Source: Candidatus Binatia bacterium
GTDB lineage: Bacteria > Desulfobacterota > Binatia > HRBIN30
Direction of reading: 5' to 3'
DNA: 64,000 nucleotides
Assembly: GCA_026004215.1 (NCBI GenBank)
Contig: BPIR01000003.1
Span: forward strand, 500,879 to 564,878
Made by a program: the position numbers and the translations under genes. Below the pieces are notes generated by a model. It saw only the letters and a list, made by a program, of their open reading frames with translations, searched no databases and had not been told where the DNA came from. Below are positions 53,534 to 63,816 of the stretch, one piece after another (positions within the stretch are counted from its first letter, which is position 1; every line of letters starts with the position of its first letter).

Positions 53534-56391
53534 GAGAGCGGAAGCCCCAAGGCCCGGTGGTCGGTCGCTTCGGTCACCGTGGGTTGGCTTGGGGTTGCGA
53601 GCAATGGAGCCACTTTCCGGATGGCGAGGGCGAGTACTTGTTCCTTTGTGAGGCCGAACACCGATTGCAGCAGGCCATGCGGCTGGACGGTACCTCCCGG
53701 CGTTGACCGGATTTCGAAGGTCAAACGGTTCGCCCCGTCCAGTTGTAACAGGATGACCGCATCGGAATTTCCGGGCACCTCGAGTACCGTACCGCCCCTT
53801 TTCTCAACGAGCGCTCCCGAGGCGCGAAAACGCTCGATGGATTCGAGGGCGAATGAGCGCCCCAACATCGAGATGACGGGCGAGAGATCGGCAGTGTATC
53901 GTGCCCCGACGAGCAGCTTGCCCAAGCTTGCTGCTCGCATGTCGACCGGCCAAGCATCGACAATGGCAATTCCGCTCGGCATTTCGCGGTTGAGTCGGTT
54001 GCGCACCGTCTCGGCGGCTTCGACGACTGTGAGATACAGATCGGCAAACTCGCACTCGCTTTCCAACCCGAACGGAAGCGCCGGGCCAAACGAGATCTTC
54101 GGCAACGGGTGATGGCCTTGAGTAAAGGCAACGGGCAATTGCGCCCGGCGAACGGCCCGGTAAAACAAGTTCGTCAGTTCTACCGCACCGACGAATCGTG
54201 CGCGCCCTGTCTTGGAATACCGAAGCCGTATCCGGGCCTTGGGGTCAGCGGCTTCTAGCGCCACATGGGCACTCAGCGATCCTTCGCCGTTCGCTTCCAT
54301 CCATTCTTCAGCGGTACCAAGTTCGCGACTATCGTGCCTCGGTTTCTGGCGCGCGCTGCTCGCCGGCGGCGCGACACCCGCCGGCCCTTGGGTCGGAGAT
54401 TCCAGAGGGCGATCTGAGGTTAGAAGATCCGGTCGGTAAACTTTTTTCCATCCCCGTGGCTCCCAATCCTCCGAGTCTGGGGTGTCGCCAATGACTCCGG
54501 CTGCCCAATGTCGGATCAATCCTCCCCGGTGTTCTGAGGCCTTCGAGCCCTTCACGTGATAATCCACATTACGCACCGCTTTGAAGTCGCATGCTCCGCA
54601 GTACGTACAGCGGGCCACGCTACAGTCCGGCGTTACCGTGCGTTCAAAAGCGCGTGCGAGCTCGCGCTGCAAAAACTGTGTGGTGACTCCAGAGCTTAGA
54701 TGATCCCAAGGTAGCGACTCGTCCAGAAGTCGGCGGCGCAGCTCGAACGCAACGTCGACACCCGTCTCGGCGAACGCTTGCTCCCAGAGATCGAAACGAC
54801 ACTGGTCTGTCCAACCATCGAAACGGCAGCCCAGTCGAAACGCCCGATCCAGTGTGTGGGCCAGTCTGCGGTCTCCCCGGGAGAACACACCCTCTAAAAC
54901 AGACAATCGCGCATCATGGTAGCGGAAACTCACCCTCACCTTTTGGAGTTCCGACCGCAGCAATCGTTGGCGAGAAACCGTTTCTTCGAAGGAAAGCTGG
55001 CGCATCCATTGAAAAGGAGTGTGTGCCTTGGGTACGAAGTTCGACACCGACGCGACAACTTGTGCTCCCGGCGGGGCGAGCCCACGAACCTTAGCGCAGA
55101 GCTCGGCGATGCCCCGAAGATCGTCTTCGGTTTCCCCGGGTAGGCCGATCATGAAGTACAGTTTTAAGTGGCGCCAGCCGAGCTCGAAAATGAGCCGCGC
55201 CGCCTCCAGAAGCTCTTCTTCGGAGTACTCTTTCTGGATAATGTCCCGCAGCCGTTGGGTGCCCGCTTCAGGCGCGAGGGTGAACCCAGTTTTGCGAACC
55301 CGGCGAATCTGCTCCAGCAGCGCAGGTGCTAAGGCGTCGACACGCGTGGAGGGCAAGGATACCGCCACGCGAGATTTTTGCAGGCGGTCCATGAGCTCCT
55401 TTAGGACTGGGTTCACGCAACTGTAGTCCCCCGTGCTGAGGCTCAACAGCGAAACCTCCTCCTGCCCAGTTGACTCTGCCGCTCGAACAGCCTCATCGAT
55501 GACACGGCGAGGACTTCTCTCTCGTAGTGGACGGTAGATGTACCCAGCTTGGCAAAATCGGCAGCCCTTAACGCACCCCCGCATGACTTCGATGCTGGGT
55601 CGGTCGTGGACAACCTGGACGATGGGCACGAGAAATCGCTCCCTCGGGGGGACCGAATCCAGATCGCGGACAATCCGCTTCCGTACAACCTGGTAGTCTT
55701 CCCGTAGCGGCTCGACGTAGAGGAATCGCCCCGAGGACGAGTACTTCGGTTCAAAGAACTCGGGGACATATACTCCGGGGATCCGGCTGAGTGCGCTCAA
55801 CAGGGCGAGTCTATCTCCCGTCGGGCGCCACCGCATGACCACGTCGCAGATCTCATGGATTGCTTCTTCTCCATCACCGAGCAGGACCGCATCCAAAAAT
55901 GGCGCGAGAGGCTCCGGGTTGAACGCGCAAGGCCCCCCAGCAATGATGAGCGGGGCGCGCGGGTCTCTTTCTCGAGCCCGCAAGGGAACACGTCCCAGAT
56001 CGAGCATGGCGAGGAGATTCGTGTACGTGAGCTCGTACTGGAGCGTGAAACCAACCACGTCGAATGCACAAAGCGGGGTGAAGGTTTCTAGAGACACGAG
56101 AGGAAGATTGCGCTGGCGGAGCAACGCCTCCATGTCGGGCCACGGCGCGTAGACGCGTTCTGCGTAGACGTCGGCCCGCCGGTTCAAGAGATCGTACAGA
56201 ATTTGCAGGCCTGGATGCGACTGGGCGATTTCGTATACGTCGGGAAAAGCGAGCGCCACCCGCAGCCGCGCGGTGGCTGGGTCCTTGCGGACTACACCGA
56301 ATTCGTTGCCCAGGTACCGGCCGGGCTTCTCCACTAGGGGCAAGATGGTCGCGTATGCGGCCTCGTAGTTCGGCATGCGCATGCTCTGCAT
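53530..56391 (-). CDS. TIGR03960/TIGR03936 fusion: radical SAM protein with DUF2344 domain
   Basis: A 953-residue protein. An N-terminal B12-binding-like domain (DVYEIAQSHPGLQILYDLLN) is followed by the radical SAM domain (EVMRGCVKGCRFCQAGYIYRP, C-x3-C-x2-C; about residues 275-290), a Cys-rich stretch (CSVARCTYCGACDF), a linker, and a C-terminal DUF2344 domain (IRLRYSKTGRARFVGAVELT, TQGHHPLPKISFGPALPFG). The two parts are separate genes in many bacteria. They always sit beside RNase E/G and ribosomal L21/L27 genes, suggesting a role in rRNA or ribosome modification; the reaction is unknown. Start at 56391 or 56382. Confidence 0.9.
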   Translation of the reverse strand: MQSMRMPNYEAAYATILPLVEKPGRYLGNEFGVVRKDPATARLRVALAFPDVYEIAQSHPGLQILYDLLNRRADVYAERVYAPWPDMEALLRQRNLPLVSLETFTPLCAFDVVGFTLQYELTYTNLLAMLDLGRVPLRARERDPRAPLIIAGGPCAFNPEPLAPFLDAVLLGDGEEAIHEICDVVMRWRPTGDRLALLSALSRIPGVYVPEFFEPKYSSSGRFLYVEPLREDYQVVRKRIVRDLDSVPPRERFLVPIVQVVHDRPSIEVMRGCVKGCRFCQAGYIYRPLRERSPRRVIDEAVRAAESTGQEEVSLLSLSTGDYSCVNPVLKELMDRLQKSRVAVSLPSTRVDALAPALLEQIRRVRKTGFTLAPEAGTQRLRDIIQKEYSEEELLEAARLIFELGWRHLKLYFMIGLPGETEDDLRGIAELCAKVRGLAPPGAQVVASVSNFVPKAHTPFQWMRQLSFEETVSRQRLLRSELQKVRVSFRYHDARLSVLEGVFSRGDRRLAHTLDRAFRLGCRFDGWTDQCRFDLWEQAFAETGVDVAFELRRRLLDESLPWDHLSSGVTTQFLQRELARAFERTVTPDCSVARCTYCGACDFKAVRNVDYHVKGSKASEHRGGLIRHWAAGVIGDTPDSEDWEPRGWKKVYRPDLLTSDRPLESPTQGPAGVAPPASSARQKPRHDSRELGTAEEWMEANGEGSLSAHVALEAADPKARIRLRYSKTGRARFVGAVELTNLFYRAVRRAQLPVAFTQGHHPLPKISFGPALPFGLESECEFADLYLTVVEAAETVRNRLNREMPSGIAIVDAWPVDMRAASLGKLLVGARYTADLSPVISMLGRSFALESIERFRASGALVEKRGGTVLEVPGNSDAVILLQLDGANRLTFEIRSTPGGTVQPHGLLQSVFGLTKEQVLALAIRKVAPLLATPSQPTVTEATDHRALGLPLS

Positions 56392-56570
56392 TCATAAGGG
56401 CGAAAGGTAGGCGAGACAATCCGCTCGACGGATTTTGTTACGAGAACTCGGGCGTGACGCCTTCGTCCCTGGATCGGATCGGCCTACCCGACTCTTCCTT
56501 GACACGAGACCTCTAGCCGGACTACGGAGTTCATCGTTATGCTGCGGGGAAATCGAGGATTGCAGTGGGG

Positions 56571-57185
56571 ATGCAAGCAGCAACCAGTGTTCTCAACTCA
56601 AAGGTCCTGGTACTGAACCGTTCGTTTTTACCGGTCCACATTACGTCGGTTCGGCGGGCATTTTGCTTGCTGTATCAGGGCCTGGCACACGCCGTCGATC
56701 AGGAGTATCGCACGTTCGACTTTGAAAGTTGGGCTCAGCTGTCGGCCTCCGTACACGATGAGCGCATCGGCCTGGTCGACCGGGTTATCCGTGTGCCGCG
56801 CGTGATTTTACTGGTCGCATTTGACCGGGTGCCGAAACGGCGGGTTCGTTTTAGCCGTTTCAATATATACAGCCGCGATCGAAACACCTGCCAATATTGC
56901 GGCAAGGTGTTTCCGCGAAGCGAATTGAACCTCGACCATGTTGTTCCCCGTTCGCGCGGCGGCAAATCCACCTGGGAAAACGTGGTGTGTTCTTGCCACG
57001 AGTGTAACCGCCGCAAAGGGGGAAGAACGCCCGAGGAAGCGGGCATGAAATTGTTGCGACCTCCCCGGCGGCCGGAGTGGACGCCGTTCATGCTAGAGAC
57101 CTTCAATCCTCGGCGCTACCGCGAGTGGATCCCGTTCCTTTCACTCGTGGACGCCTCGTACTGGAACGTGGAACTCGAAGATTGA
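56571..57185 (+). CDS. HNH endonuclease family protein
   Basis: A 204-residue protein with an N-terminal domain (KVLVLNRSFLPVHITSVRRAFCLLYQG) typical of chromosomally encoded HNH proteins and a C-terminal HNH nuclease: CQYCGKVFPRSELNLDHVVP, GGKSTWENVVCSCHECNRRKGG, with both zinc C-x2-C pairs, the catalytic His in LDHV and the Asn. These are widespread in bacteria and not linked to mobile introns; the DNA target is unknown. It diverges from the radical SAM gene. The ATG at 56571 was taken; the GTG at 56565 is possible. Confidence 0.9.
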   Translation: MQAATSVLNSKVLVLNRSFLPVHITSVRRAFCLLYQGLAHAVDQEYRTFDFESWAQLSASVHDERIGLVDRVIRVPRVILLVAFDRVPKRRVRFSRFNIYSRDRNTCQYCGKVFPRSELNLDHVVPRSRGGKSTWENVVCSCHECNRRKGGRTPEEAGMKLLRPPRRPEWTPFMLETFNPRRYREWIPFLSLVDASYWNVELED

Positions 57186-57246
57186 GCCAGGTTGTGGTTG
57201 CGGATGTTTTGCCGCGGCCAGCGTTGGTCGGTTGGAGCCTCCTCGG

Positions 57247-59913
57247 CTAATGATCCTCGCCGATCCAAACACCGTAGCGTGAACCGTCCGCGGTAATGGT
57301 TCCTAACACCTTCATCAGGGGGTACGCCGGTTCCACATCGCGGGCACCAACGCCGATGGGGGTGAACTCGGAGCCTTGCGCCGTCCAGAGGAGATCGTTG
57401 AGCTCTTCGATGCGTTCTCGGGCCTCGGCATAGCCCGCGCCCGAGTACACGTCCTGGATGGAGAGGGTCTGTCCGTTGGTGACACTGATCCGAAGACCCA
57501 CCTCGAGACCACGGCTTCGCACCGTCGCGACTGCCTCCGGCAGCGGTTTCGGGGACAGCATCATATAGTGCGAGCCGCGTTCATCGCCTTGAGTGAGGTA
57601 AAACCCGTCACGCATGAGTTGGAAAATCGGCTCGACGAGCGAGGGGACGCCGAGCAGCACAGGATCGTCTTTTCCAACGTATTCCCCTCCGGCGATGATT
57701 GCGAGCTTCTCCGTGGATGCTGCCAGCAGCAGGCGATCCAGGTGCTGCACCACGTCGGCTGGATCCGGCACCGGGCGTTGAAGAGACCAAACGCGTTTCA
57801 CATTGAAGAGATTTGTAGCTCCAAGAAGCCGCTCGATCTCAGCGCGGTGCACGGACGCATCCAGAAAGATCCGCCGGTGTTCGTGAACGTCGAAAATCTC
57901 GAGGGCAATGGAGCAACCAAAATGATGGCGGTAGTCGGGCGCCAGCAGGGCAGCATTGATTGCTTGCCAGATGGGTAAGTTGAACGCGGCCGGGCCGGCT
58001 TTGTCCGCGGCGATCAGACCCACCATGTCATCCTCGCTACGCAACGGTAGCTCTGCAAAGCCGGGCCCCTGGCCGGTGACGTTGCCGGCGAATGGCCGGC
58101 GGATTTCTGTCTGCGCGCGACCACTGAGCCAGCTTCGCAGGTTCTCTTGGAGCTGGGGGATTACGCCGTTTTCGGGGCTTGGCAAAAATTGCTCGAGAAG
58201 GTTCGCGAAGGCGGGCGTGGGTTCGGCTAACTCCTCGACCTTTTTGCCTTTGGTGGCAGGACCGATCTTTAAGTCCTGTGCCAAGCCGTAGGGTTTGTAG
58301 CCGAGTAGTTCGGTGACCCAGACGGCGCGCCAAAATGTACGGAATGCCAAGAGGTGGATCTCATTGGCATCGATTCCACGACGGTGCAGCATGAGCAGGT
58401 GCAGGTCGTCGCCCACAGCAAAGATCTGGAAGCTCTGCACGACTCCTGATCGCCTGGCCTCTTCGAGCGAAGCTTGCGCGACGGCAGTGAAGATTGTCGG
58501 AGGGGCGGTGTGCCCGAGTTTGCCACCACCATCCGCCTTGATGTCCGACACGACCAAAGTTCCAGGTGGTGCCACTTTTTGCACCACGGGGTCGGTTTCT
58601 CCCTGCTCGGTCGCTGGGATCGGGGAGAAGAAGGCGTCAAGCTCGCGAGCCTGAGTGCGCGCCCGCGCTTCCGCCTCTTCGGCTGTCACGAATGGTTGGA
58701 ACTCTCCATGGGCGGCCATGGCGCGGGCGCATCGCAACGCACGCCGTTGGAGCCACCTTGTCTGCACAGGATCCTGACCAAAAATATCCACGACGTCATG
58801 CGGTGGCGGAATGCGGCCGTTGCCGTAGGACTGATACGCATATGCCGCAATCCGTGCCGTCGCACGCTCCGAAAATCCAGTGCTTGCCTCCGCCAAAGAC
58901 ACAGGGAGAACAGCCAGGTGGTAACCGCCTCGGGTACCACCGACGGTGAGCTGCAAGTCGCCGCCGAGATTGAAATGTGCCTCGCCTACTGCAGGCAGGC
59001 CACTTTGCAGCCGTACCACTAACACCGGATCGCTCTGGGCATCGCCACCGCGCGCTTGGATCGCTACCAGGGCAACGGGCTCATGCCGTGTGGGCTGGAA
59101 GGACGTACCGTCGTGGACAAATCGGCCTCGCACTGCGTAAACGGCTGCAATTGCCCATTCGGAGGGATTCGCAACCAGCGAAAGCATTTCGGCCCAATCT
59201 CCGAGTTGGTCGCTTGCGACCGTCACGGCCTGGCCCGCATACGGGTAGATCAAGTGGAGAATGGGCTCGAGCGGCCGATCGCCGAAAAAGTAGATACGCC
59301 GCCTCGTTTCGTTCTTCAGCAAAGAGGGCACATGCTCCACCAGGGCGATAAAACGCGTACCATCGAGTCGCTGGTGGGAGCCCTTGTCGGGATGAAAGAA
59401 GAGGTTGAAGAGCATGCGATTGAACCCGCCAATGGCTCCGGAGATTAGTTTGGCAACCAAGATGGGCTCGGCTCCCCGTTCTGTAAACGGGAAGCGCAAT
59501 GTGCGGACTCCCAGTTTTTCGAATTGGCTCTCCAGTGACCCCGAAAGCAAAGAGCGAAAGCGGCGGGTGAGGTCGGGTCTCAGCGCGATCTCGTCTGTCA
59601 GCGAACTTTGGATTGCGCGCCAAACGGATTCATCGGGGTCTGGGAGGTACGGGTCTGTACCAAGTTGATTGACTTGCACGAGGAGATCGTTGCCAAACCT
59701 GTGGACGAGGCTTCCTTGAATGGTGTTGTCTTGAATGAGCGGCTCGAAGCGTGTGCGAACTGCATGGCACAAAGCCGCGGGGATTTCCGTCATGCCTTCT
59801 AAGAGAGGGAGGATACGCAGCGCGTGAAATGTGGCCACTACGCGGCGGCCTCTCCGAAGCTGTTCCTCGTGCAGAAATTCCTGGCGAGAACGTTGCGCGT
59901 CGGCGCCTGTCAC
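57247..59913 (-). CDS. tandem fructose-1,6-bisphosphate aldolase/phosphatase-like protein
   Basis: An 888-residue protein, about twice the length of FBP aldolase/phosphatase, the bifunctional gluconeogenic enzyme of archaea and deep bacteria. It reads as two copies. Copy 2 (about 452-870) keeps nearly all known catalytic features: IKADGGGKLGH (458-468), GDDL (501-504), AGNVTGQGPG (609-618), AADKAG (635-640), EYVGKDDP (744-751; Schiff-base Lys748, Tyr745), RGSH (779-782) and Tyr828. Copy 1 (about 25-430) lacks these in its first half but keeps LQSGLPAVGE (302-311) and RGGYH, which copy 2 lacks. The start is a GTG behind AGGAGGATGGGAAG. Phosphatase/aldolase activity is inferred. Confidence 0.85.
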   Translation of the reverse strand: MTGADAQRSRQEFLHEEQLRRGRRVVATFHALRILPLLEGMTEIPAALCHAVRTRFEPLIQDNTIQGSLVHRFGNDLLVQVNQLGTDPYLPDPDESVWRAIQSSLTDEIALRPDLTRRFRSLLSGSLESQFEKLGVRTLRFPFTERGAEPILVAKLISGAIGGFNRMLFNLFFHPDKGSHQRLDGTRFIALVEHVPSLLKNETRRRIYFFGDRPLEPILHLIYPYAGQAVTVASDQLGDWAEMLSLVANPSEWAIAAVYAVRGRFVHDGTSFQPTRHEPVALVAIQARGGDAQSDPVLVVRLQSGLPAVGEAHFNLGGDLQLTVGGTRGGYHLAVLPVSLAEASTGFSERATARIAAYAYQSYGNGRIPPPHDVVDIFGQDPVQTRWLQRRALRCARAMAAHGEFQPFVTAEEAEARARTQARELDAFFSPIPATEQGETDPVVQKVAPPGTLVVSDIKADGGGKLGHTAPPTIFTAVAQASLEEARRSGVVQSFQIFAVGDDLHLLMLHRRGIDANEIHLLAFRTFWRAVWVTELLGYKPYGLAQDLKIGPATKGKKVEELAEPTPAFANLLEQFLPSPENGVIPQLQENLRSWLSGRAQTEIRRPFAGNVTGQGPGFAELPLRSEDDMVGLIAADKAGPAAFNLPIWQAINAALLAPDYRHHFGCSIALEIFDVHEHRRIFLDASVHRAEIERLLGATNLFNVKRVWSLQRPVPDPADVVQHLDRLLLAASTEKLAIIAGGEYVGKDDPVLLGVPSLVEPIFQLMRDGFYLTQGDERGSHYMMLSPKPLPEAVATVRSRGLEVGLRISVTNGQTLSIQDVYSGAGYAEARERIEELNDLLWTAQGSEFTPIGVGARDVEPAYPLMKVLGTITADGSRYGVWIGEDH

Positions 59914-60169
59914 CTTCCCATCCTCCTCTTGATTGAATCCTTGGCGGTTGACGTTGTTGTTTCAAATCGCACCAGTGTCGCCAACGCCTTTACCACGTTT
60001 CGGGGTATTTTGGGGAGAACGTGCTGGGCCGTTCTTTTGGTAAGGCCCCAGTGGGGGCGTAGTTTCCGTCGTAGGCCAGTTGCCCACTCGCTCCGCACTC
60101 GGGTTGCGTTCCAGATCCTTGCCGGGCTAGAAGATAATCTGTCGCGGCGGCGTTGGGTGCTGGAGCGGG

Positions 60170-63100
60170 ATGCGTCTGAAACAATTACAGATTCAAGGTT
60201 TCAAGTCTTTTCCTCATCGGACGGTTGTGGACTTTGCTGCCGGCGTAACGGCCATCGTCGGTCCCAACGGTTGCGGCAAGTCCAACGTGGTAGATGCCAT
60301 CCGCTGGGCGCTCGGGGAACAGAGTCCGCGCTTGTTGCGCGGGGCCCAAATGGAAGACGTTTTGTTCAAGGGCTCGGATCAATTGCCGCCAAGCAATGTG
60401 GCCGAGGTAGCTCTCACGTTGGAGGTCGGCAATTCGAGACCGTTGTTGGATGGCCTGGAGCAGGACTCTCTGGCTGCAGACATTCTTCGCCACTACGCTG
60501 AGATCCGAGTCACCCGCCGGCTGTATCGGTCCGGCGAAGCCGAATACTTAATCAACGACCGCCCGTGTCGACTCCGCGACGTTACCGAGCTCTTTTTGGG
60601 CTCGGGTGTCGGGTCCCGCTCGTACGCCATTATTGAGCAAGGTAAGGTCGAACAGCTCATTGCCGCCAAGGCTGAGGACCGGCGGATTTGGATCGAAGAG
60701 GCTGCTGGCACGACCTTGTTCCGCAGCCGCAAACTTGCGGCGGAGCGCAAGCTCGACCGGACGAGGGAGAACCTCCATCGCGTGGCGGACATCTTGCGCG
60801 AGTTGGATCGCCAACAGAACTACTTGCGGCGGTTGGCTAAGCGTGCCGAGCAAGCGCGCGCTGCAGAGCAAGAGATCCGCACCCTCGAGTTGGCCCTGAT
60901 CGGACGAGAGCGAGCACGGCTGGAGGCTCGAATTGAGGATGTGGATCGAGGGTTGCGACGGCTTGCCGAGGAAGTGGACGTTGCCCGGCAAGAATGTGCA
61001 GAGGCTGAGAGGCATTTGGAGGAGGTTCGAACCAAGGAGCGAGAAGCGCTGGAAAACCTGAGCAGCGTTAGAGAGCGTCGGGTGCAACTGGAGGCCGAGC
61101 TCGAGAAAATCGCCGAGCGAATCGCGTTCGCAGAGCGCCAGGAGCGGGAAGGGCGGGACCAAGTGCGTGGGGCCGAGGGAGAGCTCACCGCTATTCGCCT
61201 TCAGCTCGAGAGACTCTCCGAGACGAGACAGCGCGAGGCCATGCAGCGCGGGGAAGTGGCGCGGCGCATACTTCAGCTCGAGTTTCGCTGCGAGCGGACG
61301 CGCGAGGCTTTTGAGTGGCAACGCGCAAGAGCCTTTGCGATTCGGAGCGACCTCACTCGCTTGCAGCGCAAAGAAGTGGAGCTGCGGCAAACCGCCGCTG
61401 ATTTCGAGCACCGGGTCCGCCTGTTGCGGCGGGAATGGAACGACTTGCTCGCGGCAGAGAATCACTACAGGGAAGAACAACAGAAAGCTGCAGAGCAGTT
61501 GAAGCGAGTGGAAGAGCAACTCGTGCGGGCTCGAACGCGCGCAATTCTCGCGCAGAAGAGGCATACGATTCTCACCGAAGAGCGACTGCGAAAAGAGGCA
61601 GCCGTGAGTGGCTTGGCTGCCGAGGTGGAGTTGCAGGGGCGCGAAATCGAAACCCTGACCGAAGAGTGTCTCCGGTTACACTCACGCCTGGAAACTTTGG
61701 AGGAGCTGCGACGGCGTTACGAGGGATTCAAGCCAGGGGTGCAAAAGCTCATGTCGTCGGAGAACGGTTCGCGCCTGGCGCGAGCGGTGGTGGCCGACGT
61801 CATAGACGTTCCGGCTTCTCTCGAACGTGCCGTGGCGGCAGCGTTGGGTGATCTCCTGCAGTGCGTCATCGTCGAGAATACGGCTCAAACCGTTGCCGCT
61901 GTACACCGGCTCAAAGAGGAGCAGTTGGGACGCGGGTCTTTTATAGCGTTGCAGGGCGCTTGCTCGAACGGCACCGGGGCGAGCGACAAAGCGAACGGGG
62001 ACTTAAGGCCGCTGGCCGAACTTGTCGAATCGGATCAACCGTATCGGCCCGTCGTGGAGCGATTGCTGTCGCAGGTGGTTCTTGTGCCCAGCTTGGAAGC
62101 GGGATTGAACTATTATCAGCGCCACGGGGAAGGGTTGCTGTTCGTCACTCCAGGGGGAGAGACCATAGACCCTCGAGGTGTGGTGACTGGGGGGGTAGAG
62201 CATAGCCCAAGCGAGGAGATTTTAGCTCGTCGAAGACTGATCCAGGAATTGACGCATGCTCTGGATGAGCTGCGGGGACGCTTGGAGGCAAGGGAAGGGC
62301 GGTACCGCGAGCGTTCAGCCCTACTCCGCGAAGAGCAAGCGTCGTTGACGTCGTTGGAAGCGGAGTTACAGCGGGCGTCTTTAGCGTCAGTGGAGTCGCG
62401 GAAAGACATTGACCGGGCCAGAGCGGAGCGAGATCGGTTACTGGATCGGTTGGAACATGCGGAACGAGAGCGACACCGTGTGGCGGGCCGGCGGACAGAA
62501 GTGGACGCGCAGCTCGACGATGCGAGCGAGCGCCTTCGTAGGTTGCATCGGGTGGTGAGCGAGCTGGAGCCAACGCGAGAAGCCTTGGAGGCGCGCAGTG
62601 CGGCTGCCGAGGGGAAGTGTGCGCAACTCGAACGAGACTTGCGAGGGCTGGAAGTTGCTTTGGCCACACATCGGGAACGCCATGACGCGCTGGTGCGCTC
62701 GCTAGCACGACTCGAGGAAGAGGAAAGTAGTTTGTTCGAGAGGCTCACCCGTGTCATGGGGTCGCTTCAAGAACGGTCGGAAAAGGAAGCAACAGCCGCG
62801 CGGGTGCTCAAAGAACTGAGTGCGGAGAGATTGCAGGTGCAGCAACAGTTGCGAGATTTGTGCGCAAAACAGGCAGAGCTCGAAGATCGAGTCCGCCGCG
62901 TGGAGGCGGAGCGAATCGACACGGAACGGCGGCTTCAGGATCTCATCCTGCAGCTCGACGGCCGGCGAGATGCCAAGGTTCAAGCTGAGATGGAACTGGT
63001 CGAGATTCGCACCCAGATGGAAAACCTACGACAAACCGTCGCCGAGCGGTACCAGGTTACACTCGACGATTTGTCGGCTCCCGCACTCGATGGGACGGAT

Positions 63101-63742
63101 GAGGAGCTGCGGGACCGACTGGCGTCGCTGCGGGTGCTGTTGGAGAAGGTGGGCACAGGAGGGGCCGGGGTGGCGGAAGAACTGAGGGCGACCGAGGAGC
63201 GGGCCGAATTTTTAGGAGCACAAAAGGCAGATCTCGAAAGGTCTTACAAGGACCTCCAGCAAACGATTGAGCGCTTGGAGCGCGTGTCGCGAGGGAAATT
63301 TTTGAGTACGTTCGAGGCGGTACAAAGGGAATTCGCTGCTATCATTCCGCAGTTGTTCGGGGGTGGAGAAGGGCGCATGGTACTGACGGCCCCGGACGAC
63401 ATTGCCGTGTCTGGCGTGGAAATCGTCGTTCGGCCTCCAGGTAAGCGGCTGGAAGCGATGAGTTTGCTTTCGGGTGGGGAAAAAGCGCTGTCGGCGGTGG
63501 CCTTGATCTTTGCTCTCTTCTCGTGGCGGCCGAGCCCCTTTTGCATCCTGGATGAGGTAGACGCGCCCTTGGATGACGCCAACGTGTCCCGCTTTATGGA
63601 ACTCGTGCGCCGGATGAGCGGCGCCTCGCAATTTATTGTGATCACGCACAACAAGCGCACGATGCAGGCCGCAGATCGGCTTTACGGGGTCACAATGCAG
63701 CATCCGGGAGTATCCACGCTGCTGGCGGTAGAGTTGCGCTGA
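60170..63742 (+). CDS. smc: chromosome segregation protein SMC
   Basis: A 1190-residue SMC ATPase: Walker A GPNGCGKSNVVDAIRWALGE near the N-terminus, two long coiled-coil arms rich in Arg, Glu and Gln, a hinge at about residues 515-680 (RYEGFKPGVQKLMSSENGSR, LGDLLQCVIVENTAQTVAAV, TPGGETIDPRGVVTGG), and the C-terminal head with the signature LLSGGEKALSAVALIFALF and Walker B PFCILDEVDAPLDDANV. It loads with ScpAB to organise and segregate the chromosome. GGAGCGGG precedes the ATG. ftsY follows, a frequent neighbour. Confidence 0.97.
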   Translation: MRLKQLQIQGFKSFPHRTVVDFAAGVTAIVGPNGCGKSNVVDAIRWALGEQSPRLLRGAQMEDVLFKGSDQLPPSNVAEVALTLEVGNSRPLLDGLEQDSLAADILRHYAEIRVTRRLYRSGEAEYLINDRPCRLRDVTELFLGSGVGSRSYAIIEQGKVEQLIAAKAEDRRIWIEEAAGTTLFRSRKLAAERKLDRTRENLHRVADILRELDRQQNYLRRLAKRAEQARAAEQEIRTLELALIGRERARLEARIEDVDRGLRRLAEEVDVARQECAEAERHLEEVRTKEREALENLSSVRERRVQLEAELEKIAERIAFAERQEREGRDQVRGAEGELTAIRLQLERLSETRQREAMQRGEVARRILQLEFRCERTREAFEWQRARAFAIRSDLTRLQRKEVELRQTAADFEHRVRLLRREWNDLLAAENHYREEQQKAAEQLKRVEEQLVRARTRAILAQKRHTILTEERLRKEAAVSGLAAEVELQGREIETLTEECLRLHSRLETLEELRRRYEGFKPGVQKLMSSENGSRLARAVVADVIDVPASLERAVAAALGDLLQCVIVENTAQTVAAVHRLKEEQLGRGSFIALQGACSNGTGASDKANGDLRPLAELVESDQPYRPVVERLLSQVVLVPSLEAGLNYYQRHGEGLLFVTPGGETIDPRGVVTGGVEHSPSEEILARRRLIQELTHALDELRGRLEAREGRYRERSALLREEQASLTSLEAELQRASLASVESRKDIDRARAERDRLLDRLEHAERERHRVAGRRTEVDAQLDDASERLRRLHRVVSELEPTREALEARSAAAEGKCAQLERDLRGLEVALATHRERHDALVRSLARLEEEESSLFERLTRVMGSLQERSEKEATAARVLKELSAERLQVQQQLRDLCAKQAELEDRVRRVEAERIDTERRLQDLILQLDGRRDAKVQAEMELVEIRTQMENLRQTVAERYQVTLDDLSAPALDGTDEELRDRLASLRVLLEKVGTGGAGVAEELRATEERAEFLGAQKADLERSYKDLQQTIERLERVSRGKFLSTFEAVQREFAAIIPQLFGGGEGRMVLTAPDDIAVSGVEIVVRPPGKRLEAMSLLSGGEKALSAVALIFALFSWRPSPFCILDEVDAPLDDANVSRFMELVRRMSGASQFIVITHNKRTMQAADRLYGVTMQHPGVSTLLAVELR

Positions 63743-63816
63743 CTCGGCACCGGGTGCTGCCTTTCGACTGAGGCTCAGCCTTAGCGACTCGAAAAGTTTG
63801 CTCTAAGTTGACACAC

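Noticed and set aside
60548..61564. A 338-codon minus-strand frame
   Set aside because: It is antisense to the smc coiled-coil region, where biased codons leave the opposite strand open.
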